Shown: positions 9,688-17,069 of the stretch, piece after piece | Numbering within the stretch: the first letter of the stretch is position 1 | Layout: the number at the start of each line of letters is the position of its first letter | NCBI RefSeq assembly: GCF_003171655.1 | Contig: NZ_QFZL01000007.1 | Location: 62,001 to 126,000 of the forward strand | DNA: 64,000 nucleotides | From: Stakelama portus | GTDB lineage: Bacteria; Pseudomonadota; Alphaproteobacteria; Sphingomonadales; Sphingomonadaceae | Reading direction: 5' to 3' | The notes under the pieces: model-generated | What the model was told of the DNA's origin: nothing | The model's database searches: none | The model's input: only the letters and a program-made list of their open reading frames with translations | Position numbers and translations under genes: made by a program

Positions 9688-9887
9688 GGTTCGCGCGATC
9701 CAGATATGAAAAAAGCCGCCGCGACTGGGCAGCGACAGGAACATCACAGCCACCCGGCTTGCGACGCGGCGCCCGTTTAGGAAGGCTCTAAAGCCGAGTC
9801 AACATCTCTGGTGCGCTGCGACGCGACTCGCACATGCGGCAAAGCGACGGGACGGCCATCGCCACCCCGCCGCATTGCGCGAAATCG

Positions 9888-10292
9888 TTACTGGCCGTTG
9901 GAGAGGCAGCGCGCGTCGCGCACCGGCGGCGACGAATCGCGCGTCATCCAGCGTCCATCGGGCGTCTGATATTTCTCGCCCGGCTCGGTCGCCAGAATCA
10001 GGCGGCACCCGGTGACGAACGCGAATTGCTCGACCGTCGACCCTTCGTCGGTCGCGCTCTGGGTATAGAGCGTCTTGCGACGGATATTGATATTGCTGAC
10101 CAGCGCACGCAGCTGCGGTGTAGGCTCGCCGACAATCCCCAGATAGCCGTCCGGCTGCTCGCCCACCTGGCCGGCGGCGCGCGCGGCGGCATAGGCCGGG
10201 TCGCGATCCTGCGGCAGCATCATCGCCCCCGCCGCGGTGGCGGTTCCTGCCGCGATCAGAGCGGCGATTGCGATCTTGGTGACGAATTTCAT
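9888..10292 (-). CDS. ydbL: YdbL family protein (DUF1318), periplasmic
   Basis: About 134 residues, starting at ATG 10292, which overlaps the ynbE stop as TGATG. It has a signal peptide (MKFVTKIAIAALIAAGTATAAGA) and the family core AYAAARAAGQVGEQPDGYLGI, including R-A-AGQVGE. It carries a longer C-terminal tail with two cysteines (FVTGCRLILATEPGEKYQTP..., RDARCLSNGQ) than the short E. coli YdbL. In E. coli, YdbL is the periplasmic partner of the YdbH-YnbE envelope bridge. The conserved ydbH-ynbE-ydbL order here supports the same role. Confidence 0.85.
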   Translation of the reverse strand: MKFVTKIAIAALIAAGTATAAGAMMLPQDRDPAYAAARAAGQVGEQPDGYLGIVGEPTPQLRALVSNINIRRKTLYTQSATDEGSTVEQFAFVTGCRLILATEPGEKYQTPDGRWMTRDSSPPVRDARCLSNGQ

Positions 10293-10504
10293 CAGAAAAC
10301 CCCTGGATTTTGCTGGATCACCGACTGGGCCTTGCTGTCCAGACGATAGACCACTTCCTGCGTGATCGAAATATTGAGGTCGATGACGATCGGCTTGTCC
10401 GGCGCCGAGATATTGATGCAACCTCCCAGCAGCAAGGCCGGGCCGGCAATCACGGCGGCGGCGAGCGTCTCTCTCCACCTGTTTCTGTTCACAATGGCGA
10501 TCAT
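10292..10504 (-). CDS. ynbE: YnbE family outer-membrane lipoprotein
   Basis: A 70-residue lipoprotein with lipobox LLLGGC (about residues 24-29) followed by the family pattern INISAPDKPIVIDLNISITQEV. YnbE is an outer-membrane lipoprotein thought to stack by beta-strand augmentation onto the C-terminus of YdbH, completing a bridge from inner to outer membrane. The start overlaps the end of ydbH by four bases and the stop overlaps the ydbL start, so translation is coupled through all three genes. Confidence 0.9.
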   Translation of the reverse strand: MIAIVNRNRWRETLAAAVIAGPALLLGGCINISAPDKPIVIDLNISITQEVVYRLDSKAQSVIQQNPGVF

Positions 10505-13500
10505 GGCATTTCTTCGCTTTCGTCAGGCTGAACGGATTGTTGCTGCTGCTCCGTCTCGCGGCGCTGTTGTTCGAGTAGCTCGGGCAACTGGGTTTCGATC
10601 AATACCGAAGGATCGTACCAGCTCTGTATCGACCGGGCGAGTTGGCGGAATTGCGCGCGGATGGTGATGTTGAACACGATCGGCAGCTTGCTGATGCGCC
10701 GGGTAATGAAGTTCGTCCTGGCGCCCTCGCCCTGCCCCACGCCGGCAAAGCGGATCCGCGTGATCATTTCGCCGTCGAGCGGGCCGTCCATCGACAGGTC
10801 GAGGCTGCGATAGCGCAGCGATTTGAGCGCCTGGAACGCATAATTGCCCCAGAAGCCCAGATCCTCCTGCGTCAGTTCGCCGACATAGGCGACCGTCCCG
10901 CCATTGCGCGAATGCAGCTCGCCGCCGACGATCGTGCCGCCCTTGGCATCGAATACCATCGGCAGCACGCCGTCGAACACGCCGGTCGCGTCGACATTGT
11001 CGAAACTCATTTCCTGCAGGAAGCGGGCGGCATCGACGCCCACCACCCGGAACGTCATGTGTCGCTCCACTTGCTGACCGAAATCGAGCACCGTCGGCTC
11101 GAGGATCAGTTCCCCCCCGGCAAAGGGCCAGCGGCCATCGTCGATCGCGATCTTCTGTGCGCTGAGCAGTCGATAGCGAATCGTGCCGTTTTCGACCGGA
11201 ATGCCGGGGTTGAGCAGCGTCACCGTCGCCGTCTGCACCTTGCCTTCCGGCGTCGTCATGCCGAGCAGGTCGCCAAATTCGATCTCGGTCGACAGCCCGG
11301 TGACGGGGCCGAACGCCGCCGACAAATCGGTATTCTGCGTGCGGAAACTGCCGGTGCTGGTCACACCGTCGCCATTCCAGCGGATCGTGCCCCGGCCCGA
11401 CACCGTTCCCCGCACGTCGGCGATCACGCCATAGGTCAGCCCGGTCACCGCATCGGGCTGAAATCCCTTCGGACTGAACGCCAGATCCTCCACATCGAGC
11501 ACCGCCTGCCCCGATCCGGCGCTCAGGTCGTGGGTCAGCGTGACTGCCGTCACCGTGCGCGCACCGCCCGGGACATGCAGCGTGCCCGCCGCATCGATTT
11601 TACTGCCATCGAGTGTCAGCACCACATCGTCGCTGATCAGCGTGTTGAACCGCGGCTCCTCGGCGGAATCGGCCACCTGCACCCCGCCATCGAGCGTCAG
11701 CTTGCCATCGGCCAGCGTCCAGTCGCCCTTGCCCTCGCTCAGCAGCAGCGGCACCTGACCGATCTGCCCCGCCGCGCCTGAAAAACTGCCGCCCACCCCG
11801 CTGGCGTCGATCGCCCCGGCAAGGTTCGCCACGTCGAGCCGCGTGACGCTCTCTCCCGCGCCGATCCGCGTTTCGACGCCGGTGAGCGCGAATTCCGTCG
11901 CCGCCAGCCCGAACCGGCCGGTCGCCGCGCGCAGTTGCAGCGGCGTACCGCCGATCTTGCCCGATAAAGCCAGATCGCGCGTGCGTACGCCGCCCGACAT
12001 GCGCCCACCCGACATGCGCAGCATCGCCGCCCCTTCGGGGCAGAGCTGCAATCGCGTCGGATCGAGCGTCAGCGCCGAAACCGTCAGCTTCTGGAACGAC
12101 GCCGGAACGCAGCGATCGTTCACCGATATTCCGCCCTTGCCGTCCCATTGCGCGACAATCGGCAGCGTCAGCCGATCGACCGAGCCGCCCGAAAGCGGGC
12201 CCGACAAAGTTGCGCGCGTCGCAATCTGCGTCCCTCCCCCCGGCGTCGCGCGGAAATCGACCGGGTCGAGCGCCAGTCGCGCCGATCCGGCGGCATAAGG
12301 GGCAAATCTCGCGCGGCCGGTCACTGCCGCGCCGGGCGCGGCCTGCGCCACGTCGATCCGGCCATCGGGCAGCCCGCCGCCGGTCATGGTGATCGTGCCG
12401 TTCAGCCGCACGCCGGTGCCGGTATCGAATCCGATCGCCGGGCGGCCGTCGACGCGAATACGCGCGCCGCTATCGGCATTCAGCGCGAGCGACGTGACGG
12501 CCAGCGCGCTGCGTTGGCCCTCCATCGCCAGCGAGAATTGTGCGTCTCCGCGCGACGCGCGCCCTGCCGCCACGAGTGCGGCAGAAAGTTTCTCGACCAG
12601 CGGCGCTGCCGGCGTGCCGGCGCCGCCCTGCGCAAATCCGGCGAGCATCTCGATCATGTCCTGTGTCGGCGCGATATGATCGGCCGCCACCGAGCCGGCG
12701 ATCAGGGTCCGGTCGGCCAATCGGAAGCTGCCCTGCAACCGCACGTCACGCGCCGCACCCGGTCCGCCGGAAAGCGCCGCGGCATCAAGATCGAAACTGC
12801 CGCCGGTCAGCTTCGCATCGCCGTCGAACCCGATGCGCCCGCCCAGATCGCGCGCCTGCACGGCCTCGGTCGAAAGCCGGTCGAGCGCGAATCGCGTGTC
12901 GCCGCGCCAATGCGCAAACTTTGCATCCAGCCCAAGTTGCAGATCGGCGCGCAACCCCTGCGCATGCGTGGCGCCGCAATCGAGCGATCCCAGCCGCGCC
13001 GGCCCGCGAATTGCCGGCGCGCCCGACGCAATACCCAGATCGCCGACGATCGCCACGTCACGCGCCGTACAGCCATTGAGCGACAGCTGCGGCGCAACCG
13101 CCGCCAGCCGACCGCGAAATCCGTCGTCGAGCCGCCCCTTGCCCGCGACTTTCAGGCCGACCGCGCCATATTGGGTGGCGAGCCGCACGCGCAGATCGGC
13201 GATGTCGACGCGCAATTCGGGCAAGGCGAAGGGCTTGCCCGATGGCGGCGGCATCAGCCGGTCGATCTGTCCGAACGAAACCGATCCACCCTGCAACCGC
13301 GCGAACAGCCGCGCCGGCCCGACCCGCACTGCCGAAACCGATGCGCCCGAAAATCCCAGGCCGATATCGACTTCCACCCAATCGGCGACGAAATCGGGAT
13401 GCGCGGGATCGCCGATCACGACATTGCTCAACCGCTGGGTGCGAAACCCGATCTGATCGACGGTATAGCTTGCGGTCACGTCGCGGCGCGCCAGTTCCCC

Positions 13501-13647
13501 GGCAAGAAAATCATCGGCGATGCCGCGGCGCTGCGTCCAGACGACAAGGACGGCGACAAGGATCACGATCAGCAGCGCGACGAGCGCCATGACGACGCGC
13601 CGTCCGCCCTTGCGCTGCTGCGCGTCGTTCGTCGCTTCGTCGTTCAC
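10501..13647 (-). CDS. ydbH: YdbH family intermembrane AsmA-like protein
   Basis: A 1048-residue protein anchored by one N-terminal membrane helix (VVMALVALLIVILVAVLVVW). The rest is a long beta-rich, Gly/Asp-rich periplasmic region typical of AsmA/TamB/YhdP/YdbH proteins, which form a hydrophobic groove that moves phospholipids toward the outer membrane. The C-terminal part (ITIRAQFRQLARSIQSWYDPSVLI) is typical of YdbH, and the protein ends in a Gln/Glu-rich tail. The start is GTG 13647, with gagga just upstream; there is no better ATG. It heads a three-gene operon with ynbE and ydbL. Confidence 0.88.
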   Translation of the reverse strand: MNDEATNDAQQRKGGRRVVMALVALLIVILVAVLVVWTQRRGIADDFLAGELARRDVTASYTVDQIGFRTQRLSNVVIGDPAHPDFVADWVEVDIGLGFSGASVSAVRVGPARLFARLQGGSVSFGQIDRLMPPPSGKPFALPELRVDIADLRVRLATQYGAVGLKVAGKGRLDDGFRGRLAAVAPQLSLNGCTARDVAIVGDLGIASGAPAIRGPARLGSLDCGATHAQGLRADLQLGLDAKFAHWRGDTRFALDRLSTEAVQARDLGGRIGFDGDAKLTGGSFDLDAAALSGGPGAARDVRLQGSFRLADRTLIAGSVAADHIAPTQDMIEMLAGFAQGGAGTPAAPLVEKLSAALVAAGRASRGDAQFSLAMEGQRSALAVTSLALNADSGARIRVDGRPAIGFDTGTGVRLNGTITMTGGGLPDGRIDVAQAAPGAAVTGRARFAPYAAGSARLALDPVDFRATPGGGTQIATRATLSGPLSGGSVDRLTLPIVAQWDGKGGISVNDRCVPASFQKLTVSALTLDPTRLQLCPEGAAMLRMSGGRMSGGVRTRDLALSGKIGGTPLQLRAATGRFGLAATEFALTGVETRIGAGESVTRLDVANLAGAIDASGVGGSFSGAAGQIGQVPLLLSEGKGDWTLADGKLTLDGGVQVADSAEEPRFNTLISDDVVLTLDGSKIDAAGTLHVPGGARTVTAVTLTHDLSAGSGQAVLDVEDLAFSPKGFQPDAVTGLTYGVIADVRGTVSGRGTIRWNGDGVTSTGSFRTQNTDLSAAFGPVTGLSTEIEFGDLLGMTTPEGKVQTATVTLLNPGIPVENGTIRYRLLSAQKIAIDDGRWPFAGGELILEPTVLDFGQQVERHMTFRVVGVDAARFLQEMSFDNVDATGVFDGVLPMVFDAKGGTIVGGELHSRNGGTVAYVGELTQEDLGFWGNYAFQALKSLRYRSLDLSMDGPLDGEMITRIRFAGVGQGEGARTNFITRRISKLPIVFNITIRAQFRQLARSIQSWYDPSVLIETQLPELLEQQRRETEQQQQSVQPDESEEMP

Positions 13648-13745
13648 GCGTCCTCAACTCCGGCACAACCCATTCGTTGCGCAAGCGACCATCCTACGCA
13701 TGGTCCGTTGCGCGGCGCCAGCGGCTTGCCTAACCTCGCTGTTGC

Positions 13746-14429
13746 ATGAGCGCTTCGGAACCAGACAATAGCGGCCACCGCGCCCGGCTGCGCCGGCGAT
13801 TGTTCGAAGGCGGGCCGGATGCGCTGCTCGACCATGAACTGATCGAATATCTGCTCGCGCTCGCCATTCCGCGCCGCGATACCAAGCCGCTGGCCAAGGC
13901 GTTGCTGACCGAATTCGGCGGGATTGCCGGGCTGCTGACCGCCGATGCCGAAGCGATCGCGCGCGTGCCCGGCATGGGCGAAACCTCCGCCGCCGCGCTC
14001 AAGACCGCGCATGCCGCCGCGCTGCGCCTGTTGCGCGCGGAAGTTGCCGAGCGGCCCGTTCTCGCCAACTGGCAGGCATTGCTCGATTATCTGCGTGCCG
14101 ACATGGCCCATCACGCGATCGAGCGCGTCCGCGTCCTGCATCTCAACACGCGCAACATGCTGATTCGCGACGAGTTGATGCACGAAGGATCGATCGACGA
14201 GGCCCCGGTCTATGTCCGCGAAGTCATCCGCCGCGCGATCGATCTGGGATCGGCGGCAGTGATTCTGGTCCACAATCATCCGTCGGGCGATCCGTCGCCC
14301 AGCCGCGCCGATATCGATATCACCCGGGCAGTGGCCGAAGCGGGAAAGCGGCTGGGCATCGCGCTGCACGATCATATCATCCTGGGGCGCGAGGGGCATA
14401 GCAGCCTGCGGGCAATGGGGGTGATCTGA
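13746..14429 (+). CDS. radC: RadC/JAB-domain protein
   Basis: A 227-residue RadC family protein. It has an N-terminal helix-hairpin-helix-like part (EFGGIAGLLTADAEAIARVPGMGETSAAAL) and a C-terminal JAMM metalloprotease-like domain with HNHPSGDPSPSRADIDIT, which holds the zinc-binding histidines and aspartate. RadC was once linked to DNA repair, but its true activity is unsettled. The length and motif are complete. It is convergent with the EF-hand gene and transcribed away from ydbH. Confidence 0.93.
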   Translation: MSASEPDNSGHRARLRRRLFEGGPDALLDHELIEYLLALAIPRRDTKPLAKALLTEFGGIAGLLTADAEAIARVPGMGETSAAALKTAHAAALRLLRAEVAERPVLANWQALLDYLRADMAHHAIERVRVLHLNTRNMLIRDELMHEGSIDEAPVYVREVIRRAIDLGSAAVILVHNHPSGDPSPSRADIDITRAVAEAGKRLGIALHDHIILGREGHSSLRAMGVI

Positions 14430-14469
14430 CGACATGGCCGGACGGGGCCCGGCGCGCCGAACATGAAAC

Positions 14470-14496
14470 GACCGCCGGACAGGGTGCCCGGCGGTC
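14470..14496. terminator. hairpin between convergent radC and the EF-hand gene
   Basis: GACCGCCGG (14470-14478) pairs perfectly with CCGGCGGTC (14488-14496) around a 9-base loop. On the minus strand the stem is followed by a short T-rich run, so it probably terminates the EF-hand transcript and may also serve radC. Confidence 0.6.
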
Positions 14497-14525
14497 GCTC
14501 CTATCATTGCGTCGAAACGCAGTAG

Positions 14526-15011
14526 TTACATCGCGCTGTCGCTCGACGACGTCGTGTTGTCCGCCGATTCAGCCGGCGTTTCGGTTGCCGCCGGTTCTTC
14601 GGCTGCCGCGCTCTGCTCGGCTGCCGGCAACAGCAGCGTTACCATCTCGCCCTGCGAGACCGATGCGTTGCTGTCCTTGTCGGCGAATTCGAACGCACGC
14701 TGGAGCCACGCGGCACCTTCTTCCGAAGCCGAATCGAAGGTCGGCTCCGAATTCTTGCGAAGATCGGTCATCCACGACGCGAATTCGGCCTGTTCGAGCG
14801 CGCCCGAGCTGTCGAGATCATATTTCGACCATTCGCCTGCAACCAGCTGCTTGATCTGGTCGGCGGTCGGACCCGACTGAGCGGGCGCTTCCTGCGGCGC
14901 TGCCTGCTGCGTTGCTGCCGGCGCGTCCTGCGCGGGGGCCGCTTCCGTCGTCTGCGCGAAAGCCGGCGCCGCAATCACAAAAGAGCTCGCGAAAAGAATA
15001 TGTTTCAGCAT
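14526..15011 (-). CDS. EF-hand calcium-binding secreted protein
   Basis: I chose ATG 15011. It opens a signal peptide (MLKHILFASSFVIAAPAFAQ) and has aaggag 12 bases upstream; the longer frame would start inside that RBS. The mature protein has an Ala/Pro/Gln-rich linker, then two EF-hand loops. The first is DLDSSGALEQAE, with Asp at 1 and 3, Gly at 6 and Glu at 12. The second is DKDSNASVSQGE, where Ala replaces the usual Gly at 6. The C-terminus is Ala/Glu/Ser-rich and disordered. It is likely a periplasmic calcium-responsive protein with unknown partner. Confidence 0.82.
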   Translation of the reverse strand: MLKHILFASSFVIAAPAFAQTTEAAPAQDAPAATQQAAPQEAPAQSGPTADQIKQLVAGEWSKYDLDSSGALEQAEFASWMTDLRKNSEPTFDSASEEGAAWLQRAFEFADKDSNASVSQGEMVTLLLPAAEQSAAAEEPAATETPAESADNTTSSSDSAM

Positions 15012-15121
15012 GTTGAACCTGTTCTCCTTCATTGTTCGGGAAAATATTTTTGGACCCGATTTTTTAATGATCCCCATTCAGTCTATTCAACGATTGACTT
15101 CCCCATGGGGTTTCAAGTGGT

Positions 15122-15157
15122 GACCCGTTGCCGGGTCGTTTCGCCCTTGCTAGGGCG
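15122..15157 (+). other. two small adjacent hairpins in the purB leader
   Basis: GACCCG-ttgc-CGGGTC (15122-15137) and CGCCCT-tgct-AGGGCG (15142-15157) are two perfect 6-bp stems with four-base loops, separated by four bases, 60-95 bases before purB. They may shape the leader RNA or stabilise the message. I recognise no known riboswitch here. Confidence 0.35.
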
Positions 15158-15216
15158 CGGCTCACCGCAGTTTCGCCCGAAGGCCTGCGGAGAAACAAAA
15201 ATCCGAAAGGTCATCG

Positions 15217-16518
15217 ATGGTCCCGCGTTACGCCCGCCCCGCCATGACAGCGCTCTGGGAACCCGAAGCGAAATTCCGCATCTGGTTCGAAATCGAAGCG
15301 CACGCCACCGATGCGCTCGCCGATCTGGGCGTGGTGCCGAAGGAAGCGGCCGCAGCGATCTGGGAAAAGGGTGCTTTCGAAGTCGATCGCATCGATGCGA
15401 TCGAAGCCGAAGTGAAGCACGATGTCATCGCATTCCTTACCAACGTGGCCGAGCATGTGGGGCCCGAAGCCCGCTTCATGCACCAGGGAATGACGTCGTC
15501 GGACGTCCTCGATACCTGTCTGGCGGTCCAACTGTCCCGCGCCGCGGACATCCTTATTGATGATCTGGACAAGCTTCTCAACGCCTTAAAACACAAAGCG
15601 CATGAACATAAGCTGACCCCGACGATCGGGCGCAGTCACGGCATTCATGCCGAACCGGTTACGTTCGGCCTGAAACTGGCTGGATATTATGCGGAATTTT
15701 CGCGCAATCGCGACCGTTTGATCGCGGCGCGCAGCGATATCGCAACCTGCGCGATTTCGGGCGCGGTCGGTACTTTCGCCAACATCGATCCGCGTGTCGA
15801 AGCACATGTGGCCGAGAAGATGGGACTTTCGATCGAACCGGTTTCGACTCAGGTGATCCCGCGCGACCGCCATGCGATGTTCTTTGCCACGCTGGGCGTG
15901 ATCGCATCGTCGATCGAGCGGCTGGCAACCGAGGTCCGCCATCTGCAGCGCACCGAAGTGCTCGAAGCCGAGGAATATTTCTCGCCGGGGCAGAAGGGCA
16001 GCTCGGCAATGCCGCACAAGCGCAATCCGGTGCTGACCGAAAACCTCACCGGTCTCGCCCGCATGGTTCGCAGCGCCGTTATTCCGGCGATGGAGAATGT
16101 CGCGCTGTGGCATGAGCGCGACATCAGCCATTCGTCGGTCGAACGTTTCATCGGCCCCGACGCCACCATCACGCTCGATTTCGCGCTCGCCCGCCTGACC
16201 GGCGTCGTCGAAAAGCTGGTCGTCTACCCCGAGCGGATGCTCAAGAACCTCAACAAGATGGGCGGGCTCGTCCATTCGCAGCGGGTGCTGCTGGCGCTGA
16301 CTCAGGCGGGGGTCAGCCGCGAGGACGCCTATCGCCTGGTCCAGCGCAACGCGATGAAGGTCTGGGAATCGGACGGCGCGCTGTCGCTGCTCGAACTGCT
16401 CAAGGCCGATTCCGAAGTCACTGCTGCGCTGACCCCCGAACAAATCGAGGAACGTTTCGACCTCGATTATCATTTCAAACATGTGGATACGATTTTCGAC
16501 CGCGTTTTTAACGCATGA
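15217..16518 (+). CDS. purB: adenylosuccinate lyase
   Basis: A 433-residue protein of the fumarase/aspartase superfamily. PurB acts twice in purine synthesis: it releases fumarate from SAICAR, and from adenylosuccinate to give AMP. The signature GSSAMPHKRNP is at about residues 262-272, and the catalytic histidine regions TSSDVLDTC and GRSHGIHAEP are intact. The start at ATG 15217 (MVPRYARPAMTALWEP) matches the usual N-terminus, with aaagg at 15206-15210 as RBS. The end overlaps the heme oxygenase start as ATGA, which couples a housekeeping gene to a light-sensing pair. Confidence 0.97.
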   Translation: MVPRYARPAMTALWEPEAKFRIWFEIEAHATDALADLGVVPKEAAAAIWEKGAFEVDRIDAIEAEVKHDVIAFLTNVAEHVGPEARFMHQGMTSSDVLDTCLAVQLSRAADILIDDLDKLLNALKHKAHEHKLTPTIGRSHGIHAEPVTFGLKLAGYYAEFSRNRDRLIAARSDIATCAISGAVGTFANIDPRVEAHVAEKMGLSIEPVSTQVIPRDRHAMFFATLGVIASSIERLATEVRHLQRTEVLEAEEYFSPGQKGSSAMPHKRNPVLTENLTGLARMVRSAVIPAMENVALWHERDISHSSVERFIGPDATITLDFALARLTGVVEKLVVYPERMLKNLNKMGGLVHSQRVLLALTQAGVSREDAYRLVQRNAMKVWESDGALSLLELLKADSEVTAALTPEQIEERFDLDYHFKHVDTIFDRVFNA

Positions 16519-17069
16519 ACCCAGCCCATAGGGTGCTTCGCGATCGCACGGCGGAGGCGCATGCGCGCGTCGACGCCGCGTTCGCGCACTATGCTCTGCG
16601 TGATCGCGACAGCTATGCCGCGATGTTGCGGGCGCATCTCGATGCGCTCGTCCCGCTCGAAGCATCGCTGACGCGCCGGCAGGACCAGAGCCCGCTGCTT
16701 GCCGATTGGGAGGCGCGCCGCCGGCTGCCCGCGCTGCTCGCCGATCTCGACGCGCTCGACGCGCGCCCGTCGATCCTGGAGCCGGTCGCTACTTCGGATG
16801 CGTCGCCCGAAGCGCATATCGCCGGCACGCTCTATGTACTCGAAGGATCGCGGCTCGGCGGAAAATTCCTCGCCCGCCAGCTGCCATCCGACTTTCCTCG
16901 CCGCTATCTTGATGCAGATCAGCCATCCGACAACTGGCGGAAATTGCTGGAAAAGATCAATATCGTCCTATACGATTCGGAACTTCGGGATTCCGCCGTG
17001 GAAGCGGCGCTCTCGGCATTTGATGTCTTTGAGCGTTCCGGTCTCAAATGGTCGATGAAAGCGAAATGA
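16515..17069 (+). CDS. bphO: heme oxygenase (biliverdin-producing), partner of the phytochrome
   Basis: A 184-residue all-helical protein. HARVDAAFAHY near residue 17 would provide the proximal heme-ligand histidine, and YVLEGSRLGGKFLARQL near residue 115 is the glycine-containing distal-helix segment typical of BphO-type heme oxygenases. It opens heme to biliverdin IX-alpha, the chromophore covalently bound by the next gene's product. It overlaps purB by four bases, and bphP starts at the base after its stop, so stoichiometric coexpression is likely. Confidence 0.88.
   Translation: MNPAHRVLRDRTAEAHARVDAAFAHYALRDRDSYAAMLRAHLDALVPLEASLTRRQDQSPLLADWEARRRLPALLADLDALDARPSILEPVATSDASPEAHIAGTLYVLEGSRLGGKFLARQLPSDFPRRYLDADQPSDNWRKLLEKINIVLYDSELRDSAVEAALSAFDVFERSGLKWSMKAK

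Noticed and set aside
13644..14507. 287-codon minus-strand frame over radC
   Set aside because: It is antisense to a complete RadC with its JAMM motif.
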